From assembly GCA_001414485.1 (NCBI GenBank), contig LLEY01000050.1, positions 310,001 to 374,000 on the forward strand: DNA of 64,000 bases, written 5' to 3'. Origin of the DNA: Calycina herbarum (taxonomy: Eukaryota; Ascomycota; Leotiomycetes; Helotiales; Pezizellaceae). Below the pieces are notes generated by a model. That model was not told where the DNA came from. It saw only the letters and a list, made by a program, of their open reading frames with translations, and searched no databases. Position 1 is the first letter of the stretch, and every line of letters starts with the position of its first letter. This document shows, piece after piece, positions 1 to 10,879 of the stretch. A program made the translations under genes and the position numbers.

Positions 1-14
1 TTTAGGGTAAATAC

Positions 15-110
15 TCTGAATTACCCTAGATAGTTGGAACAACAAACTTGATAGGTAGGCACGAACCTGCTGTATTTACTGCTACTTTTAATGTCCATCG
101 CGAGCCCAAA
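15..110 (+). repeat. Dispersed repeat arm, copy 1
   Basis: This stretch shares ordered words with four other places in the window. It has a TAGTTGGAACAAC block, then GGTAGGCACGAACCT, then GTATTTACTGC, then TTTTAATGTCCATCGCGAG. The closest match is the copy near 4.83-4.94 kb. It lies just downstream of the HET relic and is probably cut by the window edge, so the partner arm seen elsewhere cannot be checked here. It looks like a small non-autonomous element; no coding capacity is seen. Confidence 0.7.
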
Positions 111-265
111 TCACTTTACTTCACATGGGCCGAGAGTGAAAATGAGGCAAATGAATAGGAAAGTGCTGCTCAGAAAGAAAATTGCCGAAACAAGAATAAA
201 ACAACAACAAATAGAAACAAAACCACACTCTAAAAAACAAAAAGACCACCAAAAGACCCCCGCAA

Positions 266-1068
266 TTAACAAATAACCAAATCCTGCAAAACACACTCCC
301 CCCTTGCGAGCATCCCCATACGCTCCCCATCCATAGATCCATGCACGTAAGCCTGCCCAATCAAATAATACTCTTGCTTCCCATTCCCACCCTCGGCACT
401 ATCCTTCTTCCTCAAAACAACAGAAGTCCTACACCCAAAAAAATAGTGACCAAATCCCCTTTCTTCACTTCCATCCTCACAAGCCCCAGATAACCCTTCT
501 CAGTAACCTCCAACTTCCTCGTCGACATCATAAATCTACTTTGGTGAAATGGATCAAGATCCTCTTTGTTTTTCAAGGGCCAAAGAGCCTCCTTTTCTAT
601 TTCGAGCTCTTCGGTGGGTTCAGCAGAAGCTGGAAAGTAATCTGCAAACCTCTTCCCGCAAACCGGGAAATCCAAGTATTCCTTTCTCATATCATAGAAA
701 GCTCCAGTATAATCGTCCAAAGACTTAGGATCCAGGATATCCCGAGGAAAATCAAGAAGTTTTCCGTAACAGACAGGTGCTCTGCTCTTCCCTTTGTCCA
801 GATCCGAATCCGTAACAGGGGTTCGCCAAATAGCCTCTCTTATTGCTTCTTCATCGCCGTATGGGTTAATATTCCCCTTCGCTGTGTCTTCTTCAAATAT
901 AGTAGTCGTGGTGGTGGAAGAACTCCACGCCTCAGGTAAAGTATCAACAAAAAACCCCCTCGCAACGAGTTTCTGCCCCTCAAATCTCACCAGTCTCCCT
1001 TTCCCCACAAGCCCGGAACTACAATCGTTAACTATGCGCGCAGAAGATGCCGCCTTCCGGTACTCGTT
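266..1068 (-). pseudogene. HET-type incompatibility protein, C-terminal relic with frameshift
   Basis: The minus strand encodes the typical C-terminal tail of fungal heterokaryon-incompatibility (HET) proteins. Visible blocks include LVRFEGQKLVARGFFVD, then RKLEVTEKGYLGL, then, in another frame, GCRTSVVLR and LIGQAYVHGSMDGE. The frame breaks at an A7 run (437-443); the motif resumes in the next frame and ends at a stop at 266-268. Upstream, a TGA at 1069-1071 ends the similarity, and the conserved N-terminal HET domain is missing. It is therefore 5'-truncated and frameshifted. A single homopolymer error could explain the shift but not the missing half. HET proteins trigger cell death on contact with genetically different mycelium; this copy should not function. 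Confidence 0.8.
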
Positions 1069-1071
1069 TCA

Positions 1072-3495
1072 CCGGTACGTGAGTTTGCGCAATAATACGA
1101 CTATATTCCGAGAAAGTCTATAATACATGACTAGACTAGAGTAGAAAAGGTGATCGAGGAAAGGTGGGGGAAAGCAGCCTGGAAGATTCGATATCTGAGA
1201 ACTATACTATAGTAGCTAATAAAGAGCAAACATACTGCTGCCTCACTAAAACATCATCAATCCAGTCGAGAGACTTTCGTTAGGTTAAGTTGAGAATTTC
1301 GTTCCTTCCCTAACTTCAATGGCCTCAGCCCAACCACAACGCGCCACGCGTCGTTCCTTCCCTTTGACCTCGATCTCCGCATCCCGCTACTTCTGCCACG
1401 ACGAGAACGAGAAGGGAAGGCACCATTTTTGACAACAAGTACCCATGTTGTACCTAGAGTAGAGCAACAGGGTGCTGTCGATTTCTTTCTCGGCCAACTC
1501 TACCCACTGCACCTAGGTACTCTTACTCCAGTAGAGAAAAATACAGGATTCAAGTGAATTGTCATTCACACTTAAAGTACAATTTTTAATTTTCGCAATG
1601 AAGGAAGATTGCTGTACATGTTAGCTACCAGCACATTTGCTCCCAAATTCGCAGCGGCTAGATATCAGGAAGGAAGGAAACTTGAGGTTTCTGAACTTGA
1701 TGAGAGGCCTGCCAGACCATGAAATATAGTTGTACAATCTAGGTACAATTTGCTTTTGTACAAGCCCCTTTCCAGAGTCATTTACGCCGCAACTTTCATA
1801 GTCTCTTGTTCTCCTGGTACATATCTCGGAATCAATCCCTCCGCCATTTCAATAGCTCCATCTATATAATTTTTGCTAAATAAAAAAGTCCCTGAATCGC
1901 AGCAGTACTGGGTGTATCTTCGTTAGTGTTCTGGCCTTCCCCAGCAACGAGTTTTAAGTCTCTGTGAGAAACGTTCCAAACCAATTAAGATTTTTACCTT
2001 TGTAAACGGTTTCTATTCAGCCCATTTTTTTTACTTCTCCGAACATCTCTAGAGTGCGGGATGGCTACCGCAAGGTTTGTATAAGCCTTTATTGTACAAC
2101 ATTGCACTATATGAGTCACGTGTCTTCATCTCAACAAATTCCAAATTGCTTCCAGGTTTCCATATCTTCTTAAATATCTGAATGATTGATCGTAGCTTTT
2201 TCTAGAGAGGATTTAATTGCCTCAGCAAAGCAAATCCCGAGAAGCTTCACGCGTTGTCAGAAAACTGGCATGGTCATGTGATCATAGCAAAAATTAGACA
2301 TCCCGCTCCCACTCATCTTACCATGACCCAATGCGTTTCCCATCTCTCTTTTTCCTTTCCAAATCTTTGTACCTCCAGAATTTAATCATTCAGCACAGTA
2401 CCCCGGAAATGAATGTTGAAGTCGTTAAGCCATTCTTATCGAGTCTGGAGAAAATCGAGGAAGCACATTCCAAGGTCGCCAGATAGCGATCTTGTCACAA
2501 ACACACCTACACAGCATCGAGAACACCGGTTCGAGGACGCAGACTGGATAGAGTATGTAGGTATCTCTCGCCTCCTTTGTTGAACCGGGGCTCTGTGGTG
2601 ACGACGACTTTTTTTTGGCCACGTCAACAATTACGCGAATTTAAAATCCCAGGCTTCAAATTAGCGGAGTTTCCACAGCTTGACGGTGGGGATTGACACG
2701 TTTCCCATCAACAGAACGACCAGATCGTGGATACACTAGAGGTATTTTTTCTGCATCTCATTTTTTCTCTCAACATCACAAATGTGGCCTAAAGCTTGGC
2801 TCTCCACCCATGCAATCAACGTTTTTGAAAAGCATCTATTATTTTGCAGATTTATTATCAGAGGAGAAATCCGAGGAATTGTGCAGACTTCGATATTGAA
2901 ATAAAAATAAAAGATGTACAAAAGAATCTAGGATAACTGGAAGTATTGTTCGGAGGGTTTAGAATAATGAGAAAACTGAGTTTCCAATTGTTCCAAACAT
3001 TCTCGAACAAAAACAAGTCCAGTTTCCTTCTCATGCATTCTTTTTGACCTGGTAAAGAAGGAGGTTCAGTCGCGTCTCCTCGGCATATTGAATTTCTAAA
3101 TATATACTTTACGGAGTAGATCTCCTTCATTAGGTTACCAGCTTTCTTTTTATAACACTACATTTCCAATTTATACACGCCGAACTAGGAAAGTAATCTC
3201 TAGATAGAGTTCGTTTCAAATGTAACGTAATCCCCTTCCTCGCCAATCTCTTCGACCCCAGCTTTACGCAGCAGAGCTTTCCCCACATGTCCACGAACAT
3301 CCCCGTGGTGCCACGAACAGTTCCACATTCCCGTTCCCAAGTCATTGGAGAAGATCAAGATTTATGTCCAAAATAGATTGGACATGACGCAAAGCTTGAT
3401 CTAACCCCAACTCAGAAGGAGATTATATGAAGAGCCTCATCTTGGCTCTTGGCTTTTTCTTTCTCAAACTCACTCACTCATTTGATTTCAACATC
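1072..3495. other. Intergenic, no gene seen
   Basis: Only short overlapping ORFs without recognisable motifs are present, on both strands. The stretch includes one short repeat copy at about 2931-2976. The last ~150 bases should contain the promoter and leader of the tyrosinase gene. An in-frame ATG at 3427 would add 23 residues to that protein but would bury its signal peptide. Confidence 0.5.
2931..2976 (+). repeat. Short dispersed repeat (TCTAGGATAA family), copy 1
   Basis: The word order TCTAGGATAA, then TATTGTT, then GGTTTAGAATAAT matches a stretch immediately downstream of the NACHT-ankyrin relic (13874-13920). It also partly matches a stretch inside that gene's long second intron (about 11627-11650). 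It may be an internal part of the larger dispersed element, which carries similar AGTTGGA/ATAATCGAG words. Function unknown. Confidence 0.5.
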
Positions 3496-4662
3496 ATGGT
3501 TCTTTCCACTCGTTTTGTTGCTGCCATCTTGGCATGCAGTTCCCTCGTTTCCGCGACATATACGCAAAGTCCCAATGCGACATGCACAACTAAAACTCAG
3601 CGAAAAGCATGGCATAAAATGGAGGATGCTGAGAAGCAGGCTTATATCGATGCAGAACTTTGCTTGATCAACACTCCCGGTGTTTTGGGACTTGACGGAG
3701 CACAAAGTCTCTTTGATGAGCTTCAATACTGTCATGTTTGGCAATCAAATGTGATCCATTACTCGGTACGTTCTCAAAATGGGGTTGGTTATGTTGTACT
3801 CATTGGTTCTAGGGACAATTCTTGCCTTGGCATAGGTACTTTATGCTTGCGCATGAACTTTTGTTGCAAACGCAATGTAATTATACAGGTGGTCAACCGT
3901 AAGTACTTCCCCGTCTCGAAATTTACCACGTTTTCCTAACCCATAAACCAGATACTGGGAAGAAGAGCTCGACACCCACAACAGCAGTCTCCAAATGAGC
4001 TCATCCCCCATCTTCGACCCCATCCTCGGATTCGGAGGAAACGGTTCAGGAGACCTAAACTGTGTCTCAGACGGCCCATTCGCCAACATGACCAACCATC
4101 TCGGACCCGGCTACAACATCAGCGACACCTGTCTCAGCCGAAACTTCGCACCCGCACAATTCAGCAAGGGAAACCAAACTTATATCGACATCTGCAACGC
4201 CCTCGATAACTATGAGGAGGCTTACTGGTGTTGGAAATCCGATCCTCATAGCAATGCTCATGCTGGTGTTGATGGAACAATGCAGGATCCTCTTTCTAGT
4301 CCTGGTGGTAAGTTCTCCCCTTTCTCGATATGTTAACTTGGAATTGAGGCTAAGACAACCCAGATCCCCTTTTCTATCTTCATCACACGAACCTCGATCG
4401 TCTGTGGGCAAATTGGCAAGCCGCAAATGCTACCGGATCGCGTATTTATGAGATTGGTGGTATCAGTATTCCTCCTCAATGGTGGTTGACTAAAAATGAA
4501 ATGACTGCTGTAACTCAAGCGCAAATTGATGGGTTCAATGATCCGGTGTACAACCGTACCTCATTGTCTCATAACCTCATCATGGAGGGCATTATTCCAA
4601 ATGCTACTGTTGGAGATGTCATGGATATTTCTAGTAACTTCCTCTGCTATGAGTATGTGTAG
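3496..4662 (+). CDS. Secreted tyrosinase-like copper oxidase
   Basis: This gene encodes a 336-residue type-3 copper protein of the tyrosinase family, which oxidises monophenols and o-diphenols to quinones. Four exons fit: 3496-3765, 3813-3898, 3952-4307 and 4364-4662. The protein opens with a clear signal peptide (MVLSTRFVAAILACSSLVSA), so it is probably secreted. The CuA site is visible as YCHVWQSNVIH, then GQFLPWHRYF, then MLAHE. The CuB site is HSNAHAGVDG, then DPLFYLHHTNLDRLWANWQ. All expected copper-ligand histidines appear present once the introns are removed, so the gene looks intact. ATG 3496 was chosen because it gives the signal peptide; an upstream in-frame ATG at 3427 does not. 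Several NxT/NxS sites fit a secreted glycoprotein. The physiological substrate (melanin precursor, plant phenol or other) cannot be read from the sequence. Confidence 0.9.
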
Positions 4663-4834
4663 ATGAGGAGGATTCTACTTCGTTGTATATATTAGCTAGC
4701 GGTGTACACAAATATGTTTCTTACTTTCTCTCAGTATCTCATTCCAGGGCATTTTGTATTTTGAAACCGGGCTCGTGAATGAGATACTACTTTGGAACTT
4801 AATTTTTCCAAACGCCTGTGCTAATAGTCCTAAA

Positions 4835-4935
4835 TTGTCCTACTTGAATTGCCTAGAAACTTGGAATAACGAGGGTTAGATAGGTAGGTACGAACCTGGC
4901 GTATTTACTGCCATTTAATGTCCATCGCGAGCCAG
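4835..4935 (+). repeat. Dispersed repeat arm, copy 2
   Basis: This is the same word order as copy 1: CTAGAAACTTGGAATAACGAG, then GATAGGTAGGTACGAACCT, then CGTATTTACTGCC, then ATTTAATGTCCATCGCGAG in overlapping blocks. It lies ~170 bp beyond the tyrosinase stop. No convincing opposite arm was found nearby. Confidence 0.7.
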
Positions 4936-5369
4936 CAATGGAAATTGCATCACGATCAAACCAAAAATAAACGGGTTCAAGAGGAAAATATTATTGTATT
5001 GCCATCCTTCTCTGAAACTTCTTCTCTACTATAAATAAAAATATCAAAATCCCCTTGGTATCAAACCGCATATAAATATCTCAAGAGAAAAAGTACTCCA
5101 AAAACTCCTGGCTCGCTTGCTGTAAAAAAACCAAAAAGTATAAAGTATAACGGGAAAACAATGAACCTCGTGTATGAAATTCGAAGAAAAAGTTGATTGC
5201 ATCGATGCGCAAGTCTATTGGCGAAAAAGGAGGAAGGGGTTTGAAAGGTGGGATAGTAGTAGTCGTGGCAATTCGTGTATTTTCGTCGTCGGAATTATTC
5301 GTGTATGTTCGTTCGTATGGGGTCTATTGCGTAATTAGGAGATGACGTTCAGGTTTTATTTTCGCGGTC
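4936..5369. other. Intergenic, 3' flank of the Ser/Arg-rich gene
   Basis: This AT-rich sequence contains no gene. It holds the 3' ends of two convergent genes (tyrosinase on plus, hypothetical protein on minus). AATAAA-like A-rich words near 5030-5140 could serve polyadenylation, but none can be assigned firmly. Confidence 0.5.
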
Positions 5370-7046
5370 TCAAGAGGCCCAAGAGTTCCTAATCCCTCTC
5401 CCGCTCAGCCCACTCAGTCTCTTGTTCCTTCTTCCCCCATCAACAACCTCTTCCATCCTCTCCAGATACGTCTTGTAAGCAGCTTCCTCTCTAGCAAGTT
5501 TCTCACATCTTCCGGACACGAACCCCACGAATCTTCGCATCTCAATCCTCATACTTTGATTTCGACACCATCTCTGCTTCCAACATTTTCGGGTAATAGC
5601 ATCCAAAATACAGTCATCCAAAAGCTTTTGTAACCCCAGGTCCTTTCTCAAATTGCTCAATGCCTTGTTGACAACTTCCATCGTGATCTCGTTGGGATTT
5701 TGCTGCGGTGGGGAGGTAGGTGATTGGTGTGTAAGAGGTGGTCGACTTCTACTTCCGCTCCGCCCTCGAAACCCCTCCAGGAAACTGCCTCGTTTCCGAG
5801 ACATCATATCTCCATCTTTCTTATCCCCTTCGTCCAGCTTGGCGAGCAATTCGCGGACTACAACCATGCTTCGCTCGCCCACGACCGCTTTCCTCGTAAA
5901 GACCCGTCCAAGTTCCTCTCGGCAGACTGACAATTCCCTTGTCAAACCCCTCTTCCATTCTGCGTTCAACCGTCGGTTTTCTCGAATCGATGTTTCCTTG
6001 ATCGCGATCAAGAAGAGGAGGTTGTGTGAGAAACTTTGACAGAACTCATCCTGATCTATCAAGGAAGTCTCCACATCACTCAGAAATGCCCTCAAATCTA
6101 GCAGTTGACTCGTATTCAGGGTCGGAGAGGGAGGTGGAATGATCACTCTCGAAAGTCTCGAGCCCTTCGATCCATTCCTCTTTAGCTCAAAAGAACTCGA
6201 GACACTGGAGTACGAAGAATCATGTCTATCATGACTTTTCTCTCCCTTGTCCAAGGTACAACTCACCGACCGTGCTGCAGCCGGTGGAGAAACCACCACA
6301 GGTCCCTCTCTTCTCCGCGAACTTCTCGTTGGACTGGACACAGACACAGATCTCGTGATAGTCTCGGAAATGCCCTTGGTGATACTGGAAATACTCGGAC
6401 CTCTCGCTCTTGTCGTCAGCGGCTGTGCTTGAGGTTGTCGTACTCGTGCTCGATCCCGTGATGCGTCTGTGTCTTTGCGTGGGGGCCGTGGGGGTAAATC
6501 GCCATCTGCATTTGTACCCACTCGCACATCCACACCCACAATTTTGTTGTTGTTGTTGCCCACCTGCACCTGCATGACGTTACCACCACTCGCACTTGGT
6601 CGTCTTGTAAACAACTGTGCAGCAACCTCCTTGATCGACGACCTCCTCACTGCCTGTGGTCGTGGTCGTGTCGACGACGGATTTGGGTTCTTCGACGGCT
6701 TGGAAATCATGCCAAAGGCACTTCCCGGATACTTCTCGCCTTCTGATGAATCCTCGTCTGGGGAGGTGGGGAAGGAAGCCGATAAATTGCCATGATTCTG
6801 CGGATTGCTGTTGTGGTGTGGAAGACTCAGGGTCCAGCGGTTCGACCATCGATTTGGCATGTTTCTCCCTCTTGACTGTCGTGCAGAACTCGCGATGCCG
6901 TCGGTTTGTTTGTGTAGAAAAGAGAGATGGAAAATCGAGAGATCATATGGTTGCAACCCTGATTCCCCCCGTTGCTGTGACGTCCCTTCGAGGGGTGATA
7001 TGGCTGATATGGGACGGGGTCGTTTTCCTGTTTCGGTGATTTTCAA
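5370..7046 (-). CDS. Hypothetical Ser/Arg/Pro-rich protein, 558 aa
   Basis: This is one uninterrupted ORF of 558 codons. The first ~300 residues are low-complexity and rich in Ser, Arg and Pro, with many RS-like and SP/TP sites, and look disordered. Residues ~310-415 are predicted by eye to be helical (from LLDLRAFLSDVETSL through RELLAKLDEGDK), possibly coiled coil. A second charged helical block follows at ~455-545, rich in Trp, Cys and Arg. No known catalytic motif, signal peptide or membrane segment is seen. Antisense ORFs across it are shadows. I do not recognise the family. The length, intact frame and ordered C-terminal half argue for a real gene. A later in-frame Met (MPNRWSNRW, about residue 62) is an alternative start. 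Confidence 0.7.
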   Translation of the reverse strand: MKITETGKRPRPISAISPLEGTSQQRGESGLQPYDLSIFHLSFLHKQTDGIASSARQSRGRNMPNRWSNRWTLSLPHHNSNPQNHGNLSASFPTSPDEDSSEGEKYPGSAFGMISKPSKNPNPSSTRPRPQAVRRSSIKEVAAQLFTRRPSASGGNVMQVQVGNNNNKIVGVDVRVGTNADGDLPPRPPRKDTDASRDRARVRQPQAQPLTTRARGPSISSITKGISETITRSVSVSSPTRSSRRREGPVVVSPPAAARSVSCTLDKGEKSHDRHDSSYSSVSSSFELKRNGSKGSRLSRVIIPPPSPTLNTSQLLDLRAFLSDVETSLIDQDEFCQSFSHNLLFLIAIKETSIRENRRLNAEWKRGLTRELSVCREELGRVFTRKAVVGERSMVVVRELLAKLDEGDKKDGDMMSRKRGSFLEGFRGRSGSRSRPPLTHQSPTSPPQQNPNEITMEVVNKALSNLRKDLGLQKLLDDCILDAITRKCWKQRWCRNQSMRIEMRRFVGFVSGRCEKLAREEAAYKTYLERMEEVVDGGRRNKRLSGLSGRGIRNSWAS

Positions 7047-8007
7047 TCGATTGTGATCGTGATTGTGATTGCGATTGCAATCTGATTTGGCCCTCAGACC
7101 CTGCGCTCAGTTCACCCTGCAAAACCGGGCAACATGGGATTATGCACTGGCTGGAACCCTCGCAGGCTGTCAAACGAAACAAATGATCCCGTTGCAAAAG
7201 AGAGGAGAGAAGAAGGAACTGGAAAAAATAATTGCCACAATTTTTTCTCTCCCCTCCCGGTGATGAGGTGTTCAGGGGATTGTGCGGTGTCAAGTATTAC
7301 CAGCACTAGCGTGCACACTGCATGATCAAACGAACTCGAGACGATCCACCACTCTTACCATTAAGCATGCCACCTGCGGCTTATGACTTTTATATCAGCT
7401 AATTCAATGCGCTACACCTCCAATACGTACAGAAAGAGGTCCGTACAGATGCTAATTCTGTCATAACTTGTACACGGCTGAGTATACTTCGTACACTCGG
7501 AACGAAACAAATTAAGCTTAAACATAACGGAAGCCAAGGAGAAGGTTGTTGGACATCAGATGAGGAAAATCAAGGCAGGAATGCGAAACATTACTCGCTG
7601 AATCCCATCGGATTAATGGAACCCCCGATCGCACAAAGTAGGACGGGGAACAAAAAAGGGGGGGATATAATGTAGGAGATAATGCTGAGGGAAAGAGGGG
7701 GTACACAGATGTCAACTTTTGATTTGCTCACAGCGGGGTACCATAATCCCAAAAAAAATGACAGGACAGGACAAAAGCTGAAATCTAAAGCAGATAACCT
7801 AGCCACGTCTACCTCCAGAACCCCCATCTTTCCTTGCTTGTATATAAAATAAATTTCTGTTCCTTAAAAATACCGAAGTCCTTAAATATATCCCGCAAGA
7901 AAGAATCCCCGACTCCCAAAGTTTCTGTTCATCAATTATCATGGTTTTATGCCCTCAGTGTTTTGTGTGGCTGAGCGCATCGAACGTCGGTTATTAAAAG
8001 GAAGAGG
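7047..8007. other. Intergenic, no gene seen
   Basis: The left part is the promoter and leader of the 558-residue gene. The right part is the 3' flank of the acidic-protein gene. ORFs here are short and unrelated to anything recognisable. Confidence 0.5.
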
Positions 8008-8808
8008 TTAATCTTCTTCGTCGTCGTCGTCTTCAGCAACTGCCTTTGCGGATTCCTTACTTGTTTCCGGGACCGCTTTTCCTTTGACGACTTCGGGCTT
8101 CTTTGCTGGTTCTGCTTCTTCGTCATCTTCGCCCGTCGCGGAGTCTTCTTCATCGTCATCTACAACTTTTGGTTCGACTTTGTCTTTGGCATCGCCGATG
8201 CGACCAAGTTTGCGTTTCTTCTTTGCGGGCTCGGGAGCTGTTGGTGTTGTTAGTGGGGGGTGTTGATAGGGTTGGAGCACTTCGACGATATATGCTGATA
8301 GTATTGTAGAAGGAAAGCTAGGCGCATACCTTCTTCAACCTTTCCATTCTCCTCTGCTTCCTCGTCTTCATCATCTTCGTCGTCCTCTTCCTCGGAATCT
8401 GAAGCAGCTGCACCACCTCCTTCCGAGGCATTGGAGTCTTCGTACCTGTTGAGAAGACATTAGCATCAATGATGCGATTGAGAATGGAAGTCCAATGCGC
8501 CATCGCTTGATGCGCTCGGTGTGATGTATAGAGGACAAGAGTCTGTAGAAATGACGTCTGTTAATCTGCCATCCTCTTTACGACAGCAGCGCATTCATCC
8601 ATTGCGCCGACCATGAAATGGAAAGGGTGCTAAGCATCACTGGAAGCTATTCGCATTCTTCTCCAACCTCTATCAAAACCAACATGCGACGCAAATCAAA
8701 ACATTTAAGCAAGTTGGAAGGTAGGACAACGTACTCCTCTTCCTCCTCACTTTCATCGCTAGGCAAAGCGACAAGCTCCTCATCTTGCTTTCTCTTCCGT
8801 GTGGCCAT
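8008..8808 (-). CDS. Small highly acidic nuclear-type protein
   Basis: Three exons join in frame on the minus strand: 8735-8808, 8330-8445 and 8008-8237, giving 139 residues. The protein starts MATRKRKQDEELVALPSDES and continues with Glu/Asp runs, then a basic PAKKKRKLGRIGDAKDK segment that looks like a nuclear localisation signal, then further acidic stretches to a DDDDEED end. Such composition is common in histone chaperones and nucleolar proteins, but no family signature is visible and low complexity makes similarity unreliable. All three splice junctions preserve frame (phases 2 and 1), which supports the model. The start codon is the first ATG of the acidic frame. Confidence 0.7.
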
Positions 8809-9349
8809 TGCGAAATTTCAATTGGGATATATAGGAACTTGATAAGATGACAAGAGAGATTACAGAGTGTGGCAGGTGTGAGAGATAGTTTGGAGTTTGG
8901 AGAGGGGGATGGTTGGTATTTAAGGTGGATGAAGGAAAGAGAGAAGTCCGGAGCTGAGCTCGCGAGGAGAGAGGGGGGGGAGTTACGAGCTCCCGCTCAG
9001 GGCGGGAGGAGAGGGGAAGGGGATGGATGACGGCGGCGAAGCTCCCCAGACCCACTTTGTCTTTTGGATAAGAAAAGCGGCGAGGGATAAATTCCAGCTG
9101 AACGATCACGTGAAGCTACCCCCTTTTAGGTCCGCTGTTGAGCTCTCGGTCCGAGTTTTCCTAGCTTCGGGGCAGAACCGGACGGCTTGCCCAACTGTAT
9201 CGGCACCACTTAGTAGTTTTAGTGCGTCCATTAATTATAATGTGTATTTCAAGCTCTCACGAACATAAAAACCTACTTTACCACTACTTTTAATTCATTT
9301 CAAATATTCATAAGTACCTTAATATTTCCCGACCGCCCAAACCCACAAA
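8809..9349. promoter_or_regulatory. Divergent intergenic region between acidic-protein and membrane-protein genes
   Basis: These 541 bases separate two divergently transcribed genes, so both promoters should lie here. The left half is purine-rich on the plus strand (pyrimidine-rich in the acidic-gene sense), as is usual for fungal leaders. A TCACGTGA palindrome-like site (ATCACGTGAAG near 9105) is a possible bHLH E-box. No TATA box could be assigned with confidence. Confidence 0.35.
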
Positions 9350-10097
9350 ATGCATCTTTACCCAAAACAATCACGCCAGCTCATGCCTGGGTCTACAAGC
9401 ACCTCCAAACCACCAACGGCTTTTTCGCAAAACTCGGTCACATTTGCACAACCACCGCGTACTCTCACCCAGGAGATAAACCCTTCCCCCAAACCCATTG
9501 AAGAAATAACAACTTATAACAAGGCCATCAATTCAGACAGTCCAACTTCGGCTCTTTTTTCTTCGACGGAAACCTTGCCGCAATACCCAATGACATTTTG
9601 GGGGAAGTTCGTAGTTCGAGCGTGCCGATATGGATTTCTAATTATGATAATGCATCAAATTATTGTAAGTGGAGTTTTCCTCACTCCTAATCAATATAAA
9701 CTAAAACTTGACCGTAGTTCTAACGTTCTATTAGATCATTTGTCTACTCTCTACGAACTCATGCGACTTAGTGAGCTTTATATTTACTGATACAAATTAC
9801 TTTTTCGGCTTCTATTTGGAGTACTTTTGCTCTCCTACTTTAGTTATTCTTCCAACCTCGATCGGGTCAGCATATTTCCTGGTACGGGCTAGACAAGACA
9901 TCTCAAAAGCTTTTCGGCCAATAGATCTTGATTTGGAGAAGTGCGGTGATTACTATGGTAACTTCAAAGGGGAAAGGGAGGTTAAAAATTCAGCAGATAT
10001 CTTATTAGAAGATGAATGCTTGCGGGGGTGGTACCGGAGTTACTTGGGTTTAGGTGCTGTTCTTATAGGCTTATTTCTTGTTGTCATTGTCCTATAA
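9350..10097 (+). CDS. Orphan membrane protein, two or more predicted TM segments
   Basis: Two exons fit, 9350-9664 and 9735-10097, giving 225 residues across a 70 nt GT..AG intron. The N-terminal ~75 residues are polar and Ser/Thr/Pro-rich. Hydrophobic segments follow around FLIMIMHQIII and CLLSTNS, around FFGFYLEYFCSPTLVILPTS, and at the C-terminus (GLGAVLIGLFLVVIVL). A charged loop, RARQDISKAFRPIDLDLEKC, lies between the last two. I do not recognise the family. The intron choice is supported by an uninterrupted frame that extends a membrane segment across the junction, but the acceptor at 9732-9734 is one of several possible AGs. Confidence 0.5.
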
Positions 10098-10879
10098 GAG
10101 TAATCCACGCTGTGGGAAGATGAAGAAGTTAGGGCTTCGGTCAGTTCTCTGAGTACATAATCAATGGTCGTAAACAATTGAAAGCGTTATTCTAAAGGTT
10201 CGGAAAGCTTTTAATTATTCACGGTTCATGGCTTTGGAACAATGACTCACATAAAGTTAAGCAACTTTCAATATGAGCGCTAAAATCATAGCTACTTTAG
10301 AGGACACCTGGACACGTCATATATAATTGGAAACTAAAGACTGCCCTAGTGAAAAGATATAACGATTAGAGTACTTCTGGTGGATATGAAATTCTACTAG
10401 AAATACTTCCTTCATTCTTCTTCACAGAGGGAATATTTGCCGAAAGCAAACAACCATCTCCTGAAACCCAACTACCTTTGCACGACATAGCAAACAATGA
10501 CCAAGTCAATATACGAAGTATGATCAGTAAATATGTGGATAGTTCATTTCCATGCAAGATTCGGCCACTTGGATTGTTTCGAAACCCCAGTTTCCATTCC
10601 TTCTGTTGAGGTGAGAGATGTGCAGGTGTTCAGAAAGCTATGGTACATATATACTCGCAATGCCGACTAGGTAGTGGTTGCCGCTATACTCCAGAGCTTA
10701 TGGGACGGGCCATGCGAAAATGTTACAGCAATAATGGTTTTCGCAAAAGAGATTCAGTCCTTGAGGCCAACGTAGTTGTGAGCTACTAGTGTAACTCAAC
10801 CAATAAAAGCACAGTGTGGCGTTTAGGCATCTAAAAAAAGCCAACCCCGCAATCACAACCACCAAACTATTCATTACTC
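10098..10879. other. Intergenic, no gene seen
   Basis: AT-rich sequence upstream of the NACHT-ankyrin gene, with short ORFs only. The promoter of that gene should lie in the last few hundred bases. Confidence 0.5.

Noticed and set aside
1..12. TTTAGGG at the window start as a telomere repeat
   Set aside because: It occurs once only and is part of the dispersed repeat copy 1; no tandem TTAGGG array is present.
3427..3495. Upstream ATG as the start of the tyrosinase
   Set aside because: It would place 23 extra residues before a textbook signal peptide; the ATG at 3496 gives the proper secretion signal.
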